DNA of 64,000 nt from Streptosporangium sp. NBC_01495 (GCF_036250735.1 NZ_CP109430.1:6076001-6140000), one strand, 5' to 3'. Counted from the stretch's first letter, positions 52,247 to 61,022 are shown. Numbers and translations: made by a program. The notes: generated from the sequence alone by a model not told the origin.

Positions 52247-53298
52247 CGCAGCGCCTCCTGAGAACGGGCCGGCCAGATCCCCTGCGGCCGCAACAGCATG
52301 AAGGCGATGAGAAGTACGCCGAACAGGAAGAACCGGTAGTCGGCGAGGTCACGCAGGACCTCCGGCAGGATGCTGATCACCACGGCGCCGACCACGACGC
52401 CGGGCACCGAGCCCATCCCGCCCAGCACCACGGCCATCAACACCAGCGCCGACTGCAGGAAGGTGAAGCTGCCCGGCGAGACGGCCGACAGCTGGGAGGC
52501 GAACAGCACCCCGGCCAAGCCGCCCCACAGCGCCCCGGCGATGTAGGCGGCGAGCTTGACCCGGTAGGTGTGCACACCCATCGCCTCGGCGGCGTCCTCG
52601 TCCTCACGGACGAAGCGCCAGGCCCGACCCAGCCGGGAGCGGCCCAACCTGGCCGCGCCGAGCACGGCCAGCGCGACCACGACCACCGTGACGTAGTAGA
52701 AGGCCACCGGACTCCCGACCAGATGCGGGATCCCGTAGATACCCGACGGGCCGCCGGTGACGTCCAGGTTGTTGGCGGTGATCCGGATGATCTCCCCGAA
52801 ACCCAGCGTCACGATGGCCAGATAATCACTACGCAGGCGCAAAGTAGGGGCGCCGATCACGATCCCGGCGAGCACCGTGACCACCAGCACGGCGGGCACC
52901 GTGGCCAGCAGCGGCAGATCGAACCGGGTGGCCAGCACCCCGCTGGTATAGGCGCCGACCGCGAAGAACGCGACGTAGCCCAGATCCAGCAGCCCGCAGT
53001 AGCCGACCACGATGTTCAACCCGGCCGCCAGCATCACGAAGATCGCCGCACTCGTCATCACCGACAACGCGTACGGCGTGGCGTTCACGAAAGGAGCCAG
53101 CAGCGCGACCAGCAGCCCGCCCAGCCCGGCCCACCGGTTACCCATCAGCCTCGACGCCCGGCTGGGCGGCCGGTCGGTACCCAGACGGCGGACCCCGGTC
53201 GTGGTGGGTCCGGTGGCTCCCGTGGGTCCAGTGCTCCCGACAGGTCCAGTGGGTCCAGTGGGTCCCGTGGGTCCGGCGCTCCCGGCGGGCCCGGTCAT
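52243..53298 (-). CDS. ABC transporter permease (LivM-like) with collagen-like N-terminus
   Basis: A 351-residue permease with about ten membrane helices and the LivM features GYCGLLDLGYVAFFAVGAYT, LRSDYLAIVTLGFGEIIRI and FVREDEDAAEAMGV. The N-terminus is unusual: about ten Gly-X-Y triplets (GPAGSAGPTGPTGPTGPVG and so on) precede the first helix. The ATG overlaps the LivH-like stop (ATGA), so this start, and therefore the collagen-like extension, is supported by coupling. Confidence 0.92.
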   Translation of the reverse strand: MTGPAGSAGPTGPTGPTGPVGSTGPTGATGPTTTGVRRLGTDRPPSRASRLMGNRWAGLGGLLVALLAPFVNATPYALSVMTSAAIFVMLAAGLNIVVGYCGLLDLGYVAFFAVGAYTSGVLATRFDLPLLATVPAVLVVTVLAGIVIGAPTLRLRSDYLAIVTLGFGEIIRITANNLDVTGGPSGIYGIPHLVGSPVAFYYVTVVVVALAVLGAARLGRSRLGRAWRFVREDEDAAEAMGVHTYRVKLAAYIAGALWGGLAGVLFASQLSAVSPGSFTFLQSALVLMAVVLGGMGSVPGVVVGAVVISILPEVLRDLADYRFFLFGVLLIAFMLLRPQGIWPARSQEALR

Positions 53299-54188
53299 AC
53301 CCGCTCCGTGACGCGCTCGCCGAGCAGCCCGGTCGGCCGCACCGTCAAAAACAGGATCAACACCCCGAAGGTGAACACATCCCGCCACTCACCGCCCAGC
53401 CAGAACGTGCCGAACGACTCCAACAGCCCAAGCAACAACCCACCCAGCATCGTGCCGGGGATGTTGCCGATGCCCCCGATGACGGCCGCCGTGAACGCCT
53501 TGAGCCCGATCAGGAAGCCCATCATGAAATCGATCTTCCCGTAGTAGGCCCCGGCCATCACCCCCGCCGCCCCCGCCAGCGCCGAACCGACGAAGAAGGT
53601 GCGGGAGATCACCGCGTTGACATCGATACCCATCAACGCGCTGGTACGCGGGTCCAACGCGATGGCCCGCATCGCCCGGCCCTCACGGGTGCGGGTGACC
53701 AGCAGGTTCAACCCGGCCATCAACGCCACCGCCACCCCGACCAGCACCAACTGCTGCACGGTGAACCTGGCCCCGAACACCTCCATCGAGGTGCCGCCCA
53801 GCCGCACCGGATACACCCGCGGGTCGGCCCCGGCCACCGCGCGCATCCCGTACTCCAACGCGAACGACGCCCCGACCGCGGTGATCAGCAGAGACAACCG
53901 CGGCGCCCGACGCAACGGCCGGTAGGCGATCCGCTCCAACGCCACCCCGGCCAGGCCGGTGACCACCATCGTCACCACCAGCACCGCCAGCAGCAGCGGC
54001 AGAGCCATCGAGGAGGACACACCACCCACCGCGCCGAGAATGGCGAAACCAGCGAACGCCCCCAGCATGTACAGGTCGCCGTGGGCGAAGTTGAGCAGCT
54101 TGATGATCCCGTACACCATGCTGTACCCCAACGCCACCAGCGCGTAGAACGAGCCGACGAACAACCCGTTCCAGACGAGCTGCGTCAC
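53295..54188 (-). CDS. ABC transporter permease (LivH-like)
   Basis: A 297-residue permease with about eight helices. LivH motifs are SFYALVALGYSMVYGIIKLL, NFAHGDLYMLGAF and RAIALDPRTSALMGIDVNAV, with GLKAFTAAVIGGIGNIPGTM. The GTG start overlaps the stop of the binding-protein gene (GTGA). It pairs with the LivM-like permease downstream. Confidence 0.94.
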   Translation of the reverse strand: MTQLVWNGLFVGSFYALVALGYSMVYGIIKLLNFAHGDLYMLGAFAGFAILGAVGGVSSSMALPLLLAVLVVTMVVTGLAGVALERIAYRPLRRAPRLSLLITAVGASFALEYGMRAVAGADPRVYPVRLGGTSMEVFGARFTVQQLVLVGVAVALMAGLNLLVTRTREGRAMRAIALDPRTSALMGIDVNAVISRTFFVGSALAGAAGVMAGAYYGKIDFMMGFLIGLKAFTAAVIGGIGNIPGTMLGGLLLGLLESFGTFWLGGEWRDVFTFGVLILFLTVRPTGLLGERVTERV

Positions 54189-55357
54189 TTGAGCGCGTCC
54201 TGCAGGGCGAACCCGTCGCCCTTGACGACAAGGATCTGGAAGCCGCCGTTGGCCAGGGTGTGCTCGGGGGTGAACTTCAGCGGCCCGGAGAACATCTGGA
54301 AGCCGTCGATCGCCTCAAGGGCCGCGATGACCTTGTCGCCGTCGGTGGCCCCCGCCTTGGTGACCGCCTCGGCGGCGAGCCGAACCGCGTCGTAGGCCTG
54401 GTTGGAGTACGGGCCCGGCTCTGAGGCGTACTTCTTCTTGTACGCCTCGATCCAGCCCTCCGCGCCCTGAAGGGTGTCGGGCGTCTGGGTCATCGTGGCG
54501 TAGAGGCCCTCGGCGGCCTCGTCTCCGGCGATCTCGACCAGCTTGGGGGAGACCGAGCCGTCGCCGACCATGATCGAGCCCTTGTATCCGGCCTGCCAGA
54601 GCTGGCGCGCGATCAGGCCGCCCTCCTGGAAGTAGCCGGTCCAGTAGACGAAGTCGGGCTTCTTGGCCAGCACGTTGGTGATGTTGGCGCTGTAGTCGCT
54701 CTCCTTCGGGGTGACCGCCTCGGTGATCACGGCCTCGGCTCCGCCGGGGGCCTCCAGAAGGGCCTGGGTACGCAGTGCGATGTCCTTGGAGTAGCTGGTG
54801 TTGTCGTGCATGAGCGCGACGCTCCCGGAACCCTGCTTGGCGATCCACTTCTCCGCGGCCGCGGCCTGCTGGGAGCCCGTGCCGTTGATCAGGAAGACGT
54901 GCTTGAGTTTCTGGTCGACCAGTTCCTGGGAGTTGGCAGCCGGGATGATCATCGGGATTCCGGCCTTACCGAAGATCGGCAGGGTGGGGAGCGTCGCACC
55001 GGAGCAGTAGCCGCCCACGGAGATGTCGACCCCCTCGGTGACCAGCTTGTTGGCGCCCGCCGCCGCGGACTGGGCGTCACAGGCGTCGTCGGCGGTCCTC
55101 AGCTCCAGCTTGCGGCCGAGCACACCGCCCTTGGCGTTGATCTCGTCGACCGCGAGCTGCGCCGCGTTGCTCATGTAGGGGCCGATGGCGGCCTCGCTGC
55201 CCGACTGCGGGATCAGCATGCCGAGGACGATCGGCTCGTCCTTCGCGGCGGCCGTCTGGCCTCCGCCTCCGTCACCGAGCAGCCCCTGGCCGCATCCGGT
55301 GACCAGGAGACCGAGAACGGCCAGCGACGTGAAGCACTTCAGGGGGGTGGCACGCAT
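54185..55357 (-). CDS. Substrate-binding lipoprotein (LivJ-like) of the ABC transporter
   Basis: A 390-residue type-I periplasmic-binding-fold lipoprotein. The signal peptide ends in lipobox LVTGC (C22), then a Gly-rich spacer. The mature protein has VLGMLIPQSGSEAAIGPYMS and AAQLAVDEINAKGGVLGRKL, plus GGYCSGATLPTLPIFGKAGI, typical of branched-chain or imino-acid binding proteins. AGGAG precedes the ATG. Its own promoter lies directly upstream, so it leads the transporter sub-operon. Hydroxyproline as ligand is inferred from the neighbours. Confidence 0.92.
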   Translation of the reverse strand: MRATPLKCFTSLAVLGLLVTGCGQGLLGDGGGGQTAAAKDEPIVLGMLIPQSGSEAAIGPYMSNAAQLAVDEINAKGGVLGRKLELRTADDACDAQSAAAGANKLVTEGVDISVGGYCSGATLPTLPIFGKAGIPMIIPAANSQELVDQKLKHVFLINGTGSQQAAAAEKWIAKQGSGSVALMHDNTSYSKDIALRTQALLEAPGGAEAVITEAVTPKESDYSANITNVLAKKPDFVYWTGYFQEGGLIARQLWQAGYKGSIMVGDGSVSPKLVEIAGDEAAEGLYATMTQTPDTLQGAEGWIEAYKKKYASEPGPYSNQAYDAVRLAAEAVTKAGATDGDKVIAALEAIDGFQMFSGPLKFTPEHTLANGGFQILVVKGDGFALQDALK

Positions 55358-55388
55358 GCGCGGCTCCTCACATCTGGTGATGTGTGAT

Positions 55389-55417
55389 ATTGCACGTGCA
55401 ATGCACGTACACGTCAA
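55389..55417 (-). promoter_or_regulatory. Promoter of the transporter genes with palindrome over the -10
   Basis: On the minus strand TTGACG (55417-55412), a 17-bp spacer and TGCAAT (55394-55389) form a good promoter. The perfect 14-bp palindrome ATTGCACGTGCAAT (55389-55402) covers the -10. A further palindrome, TTAACGTTAA (55435-55444), lies upstream. Confidence 0.7.
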
Positions 55418-55528
55418 GGGCCGAAACAAGACCGTTAACGTTAAGACGCCGTTTCCCCCGTGATGCGCGGCCCACCGGGAATGGCGGCGTATCCACAGCT
55501 CAGAGAGGCCCGGAGAGGGTGGGGAAGG

Positions 55529-56530
55529 TCAGAGGAGGAAACCCGCGGGGAACGGGTCGCGGGGGTCGAGGAAGTACTGGGCGGTGCCGGTGACCCACGC
55601 ACGCCCGGTGATGGCCGGAACCACCGCGGGCAGGCCCGCCACCTCCGTCTCCCCCACGAGCCGCCCGACGAAGCGGGTACCGATGAACGACTCGTTCACG
55701 AAGTCGGTGTCCAGGGGGAGCTCGCCCCTGGCGTGCAGCTGGGCCATCCGGGCGCTGGTGCCGGTGCCGCACGGCGAGCGGTCGAACCAGCCGGGGTGGA
55801 TCGCCATCGCGTGCCGCGAGTGCCGGGCGCCCGCGCCGGGCGCGGTGAACTGCACGTGGTGGCAGCCCCGGATGCCGGGGTCCAGCGGGTGGACGGGCTC
55901 GTCCCGCTCGTTGATCGCCTCCATGATCGCCAGGCCCGTGTCGAGGATCCGCTGCTTGTGCGAGCGGTCGAACGGCAGGTCCACGGACTCGATGGGCAGG
56001 ATCGCGTAGTAGTTGCCGCCGTAGGCGAGGTCGTAGACGACCTCCCCGACGCCGGGCACCTTGACCACGCGGTCCAGCCCCGCGCTGAAGGAGGGCACGT
56101 TGGTGATGGTCACCTCCGTGGCGGCGCCGTCCTCGACCCGGACCTCGGCGACGACCAGCCCGGCGGGGGTGTCCAGCCGGATGGTGGTGACCGGCTCGGC
56201 GACCTCGACCATCCCGGTCTCGACGAGGACGGTGGCGACGCCGATGGTGCCGTGCCCGCACATGGGCAGGCAGCCGGAGACCTCGATGTAGAGCACGCCG
56301 TAGTCGGCGTCGGGCCGGGTGGGCGGTTGCAGGATGGCCCCGCTCATCGCCGAGTGGCCGCGCGGCTCGTACATGAGCAGGGTGCGGACGTGGTCCATCT
56401 CGGCCAGGAAGTGCTCGCGCCGCTCGGCCATGGTCGAACCGGGGATCACCCCCACTCCCCCGGTGATCACTCGGGTGGGCATGCCCTCGGTGTGGGAGTC
56501 CACCGCGTGGAAGATCCTCTTCGTTCTCAT
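55529..56530 (-). CDS. 4-hydroxyproline 2-epimerase (proline racemase family)
   Basis: A 333-residue cofactor-independent epimerase. Both catalytic cysteines are present, in LPMCGHGTIG and in DRSPCGTGTSARMAQL, so it is an epimerase/racemase rather than a dehydratase. DSHTEGMPTRVITGGVG is the family opening. With the D-amino-acid-oxidase-like and deaminase genes beside it, conversion of trans-4-hydroxy-L-proline to cis-4-hydroxy-D-proline is most likely. AGGAGAG precedes the ATG. Confidence 0.9.
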   Translation of the reverse strand: MRTKRIFHAVDSHTEGMPTRVITGGVGVIPGSTMAERREHFLAEMDHVRTLLMYEPRGHSAMSGAILQPPTRPDADYGVLYIEVSGCLPMCGHGTIGVATVLVETGMVEVAEPVTTIRLDTPAGLVVAEVRVEDGAATEVTITNVPSFSAGLDRVVKVPGVGEVVYDLAYGGNYYAILPIESVDLPFDRSHKQRILDTGLAIMEAINERDEPVHPLDPGIRGCHHVQFTAPGAGARHSRHAMAIHPGWFDRSPCGTGTSARMAQLHARGELPLDTDFVNESFIGTRFVGRLVGETEVAGLPAVVPAITGRAWVTGTAQYFLDPRDPFPAGFLL

Positions 56531-56564
56531 CGACTCTCCTCGCGGGAAAGGGTACGGGACGGGT

Positions 56565-57458
56565 CTAGCGCAGGCCCTCGGCCAGGGCCTTCTCCGTGGC
56601 GGCGCGTACGGCGGCCTCCTGCTCGGGGGCGAGGCCGAGCCTGGGCGGGCGGCACGGGCCGCCGTTACGCCCGGCCAGGTCCATGGAGAGCTTGATCGCC
56701 TGCACGAACACCGGCCTGGAGTCCCAGCGAAGCAGCGGGTGCAGCGCGCGGTAGAGCGGCAGCGCGGTGGCCGTGTCCCCCGCGGCGGCCGCACGGTACA
56801 GGGCCACGGTCGACTCGGGCAGCGCGTTGGGGAATCCGGCCACCCAGCCGACCGCCCCGGCGGTGACCAGCTCCAGCAGTACGTCGTCGGCCCCGGCCAG
56901 CACGTCCAGCCCCGGGGCGAGCTCGGCGATCTCGTAGATTCGGCGGACGTCTCCGCTGAACTCCTTGACCCCGACGATCAGGCCCTCGGCGTGGAGGGTG
57001 GCCAGCAGCCGGGGGGTGAGGTCCACCCGGGTGTCGAAGGGGTTGTTGTAGGCCACCACCGGCAGACCGGCCGCGGCCACCTCCCGGTAGTGCTCCACCA
57101 CGGTCCTGTCGTCGGCGCGGTAGGCGTTCGGCGGAAGCAGCATCACCGCGCGGCACCCGGCCTCACCGGCGTGCTCGGCCCAGCGCCGGGCCTCCAGGGC
57201 GCCGTAGGCGGCGACGCCCGGCATGACGCGGTCGCCGCCGACGGCCGCGACCGCGGTCTCCACGACCGAGGCCCGCTCCTCGGGGGTGAGCGTCTGGTAC
57301 TCGCCCAGCGACCCGTTCGGCACGACGCCGTCGCACCCGGAGGCGACCAGCCACCGGCAGTGCTCGGCGTAACCGTCCAGGTCGACGGAGAGGTCCGCGC
57401 CCAGGGGCAGAGCGGTGGCCACCGTCACACCGTGCCAGGGCTTCACGGGGGTCGTCAT
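56565..57458 (-). CDS. DHDPS/NAL-family protein, probable 1-pyrroline-4-hydroxy-2-carboxylate deaminase
   Basis: A 297-residue (beta/alpha)8 barrel. The Schiff-base lysine is in LIVGVKEFSGDVRRIYEI, GSLGEYQTLTPEERASVV corresponds to the substrate-carboxylate loop, and VVAYNNPFDTRVDL carries the usual tyrosine. The context (epimerase, three-part dehydrogenase) points to the deaminase step of hydroxyproline breakdown, giving 2-oxoglutarate semialdehyde. The dehydrogenase that finishes the pathway is not in the window. The ATG overlaps the preceding stop (ATGA). Confidence 0.87.
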   Translation of the reverse strand: MTTPVKPWHGVTVATALPLGADLSVDLDGYAEHCRWLVASGCDGVVPNGSLGEYQTLTPEERASVVETAVAAVGGDRVMPGVAAYGALEARRWAEHAGEAGCRAVMLLPPNAYRADDRTVVEHYREVAAAGLPVVAYNNPFDTRVDLTPRLLATLHAEGLIVGVKEFSGDVRRIYEIAELAPGLDVLAGADDVLLELVTAGAVGWVAGFPNALPESTVALYRAAAAGDTATALPLYRALHPLLRWDSRPVFVQAIKLSMDLAGRNGGPCRPPRLGLAPEQEAAVRAATEKALAEGLR

Positions 57459-58984
57459 GGTTCGTCCTTCCGAGGGGTTTCCAGCCGGTCCGAGTCCGAG
57501 GCCGGATCCGAGAGAGCCTCCGCACGGTCCGGGCGCGAGGGGGTCCCCGGCTCGCCCGGCTCCGCAGGGGTTTCCGGCCGATCCATCGCCGGGAGGGTTT
57601 CCCGCCGGTCCGAGGAGGCCCGTGGCCGCGCGGCGAGGTCGCCGAGCCTGACGGGCTGGGCGATCGGGCGCCGGGGCGGCGCGGGGTCCTCACCGGCGAG
57701 GCACGCGACCGCGTAGCCGCACATCCTGCCCTGGCACCATCCCATCCCCGGGCGCGCCAGAAGCTTGACGGAGCGCGCGTCGACGGCCCCCATGGCCTGG
57801 GCCTCCCGTACGGCCGACAGGGGCACCTCCTCGCAGCGGCACACGAGCGTGTCGTCGCGGAGCCACTCCCGCCAGCCGGGCCGTACCGGGTAGGCCTCCA
57901 GCAGGGCGTGCGCGAAGGCGGCGAGCCGGTTCCTGCGCCGGGACAGGGCGGGGTCGGGCGGCACCGGGCGGCCCAGGTCCGCGGCGGCGGACCGGCCCGC
58001 GATGCGCCCCTCCACCTCGGCGAGCGCGGCCCCGCCGACACCGGTGGACTCCCCCGCCGCGTAGACGCCGGGCACGCCGGTACGCATGCCCGCGTCCACC
58101 GCGACGACCGGGCTGCCGTCGGGGTCGCGGCGGGTGGCGCAGTCCAGCTGGACCGGCAGGTCGAGCTGGGGGACGAACCCGTAGCCATAGGCGAGGGTGT
58201 CGCACTCGACGGTCCTCGTCGAGACCGGCCGCCAGTCGCCGTCCAGGCTCGCCACGGTGACGTGGGTCAGCGCGGTGTCGCCGTGCGCGGCGACCACCGC
58301 CTCGCGGCGGCGGTACGGGATCCGGTGGCGGGCCAGGCGCGCTCCGTACCCGAGGGCCTCCCCGGCCCGTCCCGCGGCGAGCAGCGGGTGCCTGGCGAGC
58401 CCGAACCCGCCGCCGGCCTCGTGGACGCCGAGCACCCGGGCCCCGGCGTCCGCCAGGCCCGCGGCGACCGGGAGCAGGAACGGGCCGGTGCCGGCGACCA
58501 CGATCCTGCTTCCCGCGAGGACCAGGTCGCCCTTGAGCAGCGCCTGCGCGCCGCCCGCGGTGAGCACTCCCGGCAGGTCCCAGCCGGGGAACGGCAGCGG
58601 CCGGTCGTGCGCGCCGGTGGCGATCAGCAACCCTCGCGCGGTCACCGCCCGGGGCCGCTCCTCGCGATCTCCCTCCAGGCACCGTACGGTGATCGCCCCG
58701 TCCGCGCGTTCGACCGCCCAGACCCGATGGCGCATCAGCACCTCGGCGCGCTCGCGAAGCGTCTCCCACTGGCGGGTGAAGCGGGTGAATCCACCGAGGC
58801 CGTGGTGGAGCGCGCCGGGCCGCGCAGTGCGGAAACCCTCGGCGGGGTGCCGGAAGTACTGGCCGCCCGGCCTGGCGGCCCCGTCGATCAGTACGACGTC
58901 CAGCCCGGCCAGGGCTGCGGTGAGCGCGCCCGCGACCCCGGCGGGACCCGCGCCGACCACGGCGAGGTCGTGAATCCGCGTCAT
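57455..58984 (-). CDS. FAD/[2Fe-2S] subunit of a D-hydroxyproline dehydrogenase-type complex
   Basis: A 509-residue HcnB/OoxA-like flavoprotein. The dinucleotide fold is DLAVVGAGPAGVAGALTAA, a second Rossmann segment is RIVVAGTGPFLLPVAAGLAD, and a BFD-like [2Fe-2S] domain follows with CRCEEVPLSAVREA and GWCQGRMCGYAVACL. About 65 residues of Arg/Pro/Glu/Ser-rich tail are added after the last cysteine domain. With the [2Fe-2S] protein and the FAD oxidase encoded upstream it makes a heterotrimeric dehydrogenase passing electrons to the respiratory chain. Confidence 0.88.
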   Translation of the reverse strand: MTRIHDLAVVGAGPAGVAGALTAALAGLDVVLIDGAARPGGQYFRHPAEGFRTARPGALHHGLGGFTRFTRQWETLRERAEVLMRHRVWAVERADGAITVRCLEGDREERPRAVTARGLLIATGAHDRPLPFPGWDLPGVLTAGGAQALLKGDLVLAGSRIVVAGTGPFLLPVAAGLADAGARVLGVHEAGGGFGLARHPLLAAGRAGEALGYGARLARHRIPYRRREAVVAAHGDTALTHVTVASLDGDWRPVSTRTVECDTLAYGYGFVPQLDLPVQLDCATRRDPDGSPVVAVDAGMRTGVPGVYAAGESTGVGGAALAEVEGRIAGRSAAADLGRPVPPDPALSRRRNRLAAFAHALLEAYPVRPGWREWLRDDTLVCRCEEVPLSAVREAQAMGAVDARSVKLLARPGMGWCQGRMCGYAVACLAGEDPAPPRRPIAQPVRLGDLAARPRASSDRRETLPAMDRPETPAEPGEPGTPSRPDRAEALSDPASDSDRLETPRKDEP

Positions 58985-58991
58985 CGGCCGC

Positions 58992-59564
58992 TCACCCCTC
59001 CGGACCGGAGGCGCCGGGGTCACGGGGAGCGTGCGCACCCGGCGCGGCCCTCTCCGTACCGGAGCCGGGATCACGGGAAACGCCCGTAGGGGTATCCCCC
59101 TCCGTACCGGAGTCGAGACCACGGGGAGCCCGCGCGGGGACGCCCCCCTCCGTACCGAAGGCGCTGACGCCCGGGGCGGCCGGCTCGCCGACCGTCCGCT
59201 CCCCCGGCCCGGCTCCGGCCTCGTCGTCCAGATCCTCCAGGTCCTCCGGATCCTCCGGCGGGTCCTGAGACGGGGGCGGAGGGCCGCCGGTGGTGACCAG
59301 GTCTCCCGGGAGGGCCTCGGTCAGGCAGGCGCGCAGGGACGGGATCCCGTTCACCGTGACCAGGCAGTCGAAACAGACCCCGATGCCGCAGAACAGCCCG
59401 CGCGGGCGCCCGCCGAACCTGGTGGTGCGCCAGGAGCGGACGCCCGCTCCGTGCATGGCGGCGCCGACGGTCTGGCCGGGGACCACCGGGACGGGAGCGC
59501 CGTCCACGCTGATCTCGAACCCCGGCTCGGGCCGCGCCCCCACCAGGCGGTACGGATCCCTCAT
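58992..59564 (-). CDS. Small [2Fe-2S] subunit of the dehydrogenase, with repeat-built tail
   Basis: A 190-residue protein. Residues 1-90 are the HcnA-like ferredoxin subunit with ligands in GLFCGIGVCFDCLVTVNG and LRACL. The rest is acidic and repetitive, ending in 16-residue units of the form GTEGxxPxxxxRxxxS. These are encoded by 48-bp repeats at 59052, 59100 and 59148, plus a diverged copy at 58998 that contains the stop. Homologues normally end near residue 95, so the tail is an accretion. GGAGGT precedes the ATG. Confidence 0.86.
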   Translation of the reverse strand: MRDPYRLVGARPEPGFEISVDGAPVPVVPGQTVGAAMHGAGVRSWRTTRFGGRPRGLFCGIGVCFDCLVTVNGIPSLRACLTEALPGDLVTTGGPPPPSQDPPEDPEDLEDLDDEAGAGPGERTVGEPAAPGVSAFGTEGGVPARAPRGLDSGTEGDTPTGVSRDPGSGTERAAPGAHAPRDPGASGPEG

Positions 59565-59596
59565 CGGACACCTCCGCCGGGAAGGCGTCGATTCCG

Positions 59597-59656
59597 GCCT
59601 GGACCACAGAAGCCTGGACCACAGAAGCTTGGGCCACAGAAGCCTGGGCCGCGGAA
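59597..59656. repeat. 15-bp tandem repeat between two dehydrogenase genes
   Basis: Four copies of GC(C/T)TGG(A/G)CC(A/G)C(A/G)GAA start at 59597, 59612, 59627 and 59642, filling most of the 97-bp gap between the FAD oxidase stop and the [2Fe-2S] start. Confidence 0.85.
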
Positions 59657-59661
59657 GCAGG

Positions 59662-60987
59662 TCAAGGCCCCTCCCGGGTGAAGCGGTCCGGGCGGAAAGG
59701 GGTGAGGTCCAGGTCGGGGCGGAGCCCGGCCAGGAGCTGGGCGATCAGGTGGCCGGTGGCCGGGGCCAGGCCGATGCCCGCCCCCTCGTGGCCACAGGCG
59801 TGGTACAGCCCGGGAGCCCGGGGGTCCTCCCCGATCACCGGGAGGTGGTCGGGACAGTAAGGACGGAAGCCGCAGTAGGCGCGGATCACCCGGTACGCCG
59901 CCAGGGCGGGGAACAGCTCCACGGCCTGGCGGGCGAGACGTTCGAGCACCGGAACGGAGACCGTGCGGTCGAAGCCGACCCGCTCGCGGCTGGCGCCGAT
60001 GAGCACCGGCCCCGACGGGGTGCTCTCCACGACGGCGGACGTCTCCAGCCCCTCCGAGTCGCTGGCCACCGCGGTGACGTAGGCGGCGGTGTAGACCTTG
60101 TGCCTGATCAGCGGCCCGGCGAGCGGCTCGGTGACCAGGATGAAGCCGCGCCTGGGCAGGATCGGGACGCGCACACCGGCCAGCGCGGCGATCTCGCCGC
60201 CCCAGGTGCCCGCGGCGTTGACGACGGCTCCGGCGAGGATGTCGCCGTGGTCGGTGGTGACGCCGGCGACCCGGTCACCGTCGCGGACGAAGCCGGTCAC
60301 CGTGACGCCCGTACGCAGCATCAGGGCGCCGTGCCCGAACCGCTCGGCACCCCTCCGGATGAGCCTGGCCGCCGCCAGCATGGGCTGGACTTGGGCGTCC
60401 TGCGGGTAGAACACGCCTCCGGCGAGCCCTTTCGCCAGGTGGGGCTCGTAGTCGCCGAGCTTCCCCGGGGCGACGGCGACGTGCTCGACGCCCTGCTTTC
60501 CCGCCAGGTCGGTGAGCGCCTCCAGGATCTCGTCCGTCTCGGCGACCACCAGGCCGCCCTTCGCCTCGAACTCGAACCCGCCGCCCGGCTCGAATCCGCC
60601 GCCACCCGGCGCGGACCGGCCCGGGGGCCCCACCCCGGACTCGCCACCGCCAGTTCCGGACCCGGCACCGGCTTTACTCGATCCGCCACCGCCAGCTCCG
60701 GACCCGGCATCGGCCCCACCGGCGTGCTCGCCCCCCGGCCCACCCCCGGAGCCGCTCCCGGGCCCGGCTCCGGCCAGGTCTCGCCAGAGCCGGTTGGAGA
60801 GCAGCGCCAGGTCGAGTTCGGGGCCCGGTTCCTTGTCGGAGACCAGGATGTTGCCCTCGCCCGCCCCCGTCGTGCCGCCCGCCACCGCCCCCCGGTCGAC
60901 GACCACCACGTCCAGCCCCGCGCGAGCGGCGTAGTAGGCGCAGGCGGCACCGACGACCCCGGCGCCGACGACCACGACGTCCGGCAT
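59662..60987 (-). CDS. D-amino-acid-oxidase-type FAD subunit with Gly-rich insertion
   Basis: A 441-residue DAO-family flavoprotein, HcnC-like, expected to hold the substrate site for cis-4-hydroxy-D-proline. The FAD motif is VVVVGAGVVGAACAYYAARA, the GAGEGNILVSDK segment and the end (YHACGHEGAGIGLAPATGHL) are typical. Between residues about 73 and 140 a stretch rich in Gly/Ser/Ala (GPGSGSGGGPGGEHAGGADA) interrupts the catalytic domain without a frameshift. It is the first gene of the operon. AGGTGAG precedes the ATG. Confidence 0.87.
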   Translation of the reverse strand: MPDVVVVGAGVVGAACAYYAARAGLDVVVVDRGAVAGGTTGAGEGNILVSDKEPGPELDLALLSNRLWRDLAGAGPGSGSGGGPGGEHAGGADAGSGAGGGGSSKAGAGSGTGGGESGVGPPGRSAPGGGGFEPGGGFEFEAKGGLVVAETDEILEALTDLAGKQGVEHVAVAPGKLGDYEPHLAKGLAGGVFYPQDAQVQPMLAAARLIRRGAERFGHGALMLRTGVTVTGFVRDGDRVAGVTTDHGDILAGAVVNAAGTWGGEIAALAGVRVPILPRRGFILVTEPLAGPLIRHKVYTAAYVTAVASDSEGLETSAVVESTPSGPVLIGASRERVGFDRTVSVPVLERLARQAVELFPALAAYRVIRAYCGFRPYCPDHLPVIGEDPRAPGLYHACGHEGAGIGLAPATGHLIAQLLAGLRPDLDLTPFRPDRFTREGP

Positions 60988-61022
60988 GTCTCACCTCGCT
61001 CCCGCGCCTCGGGCTCGCCAGT

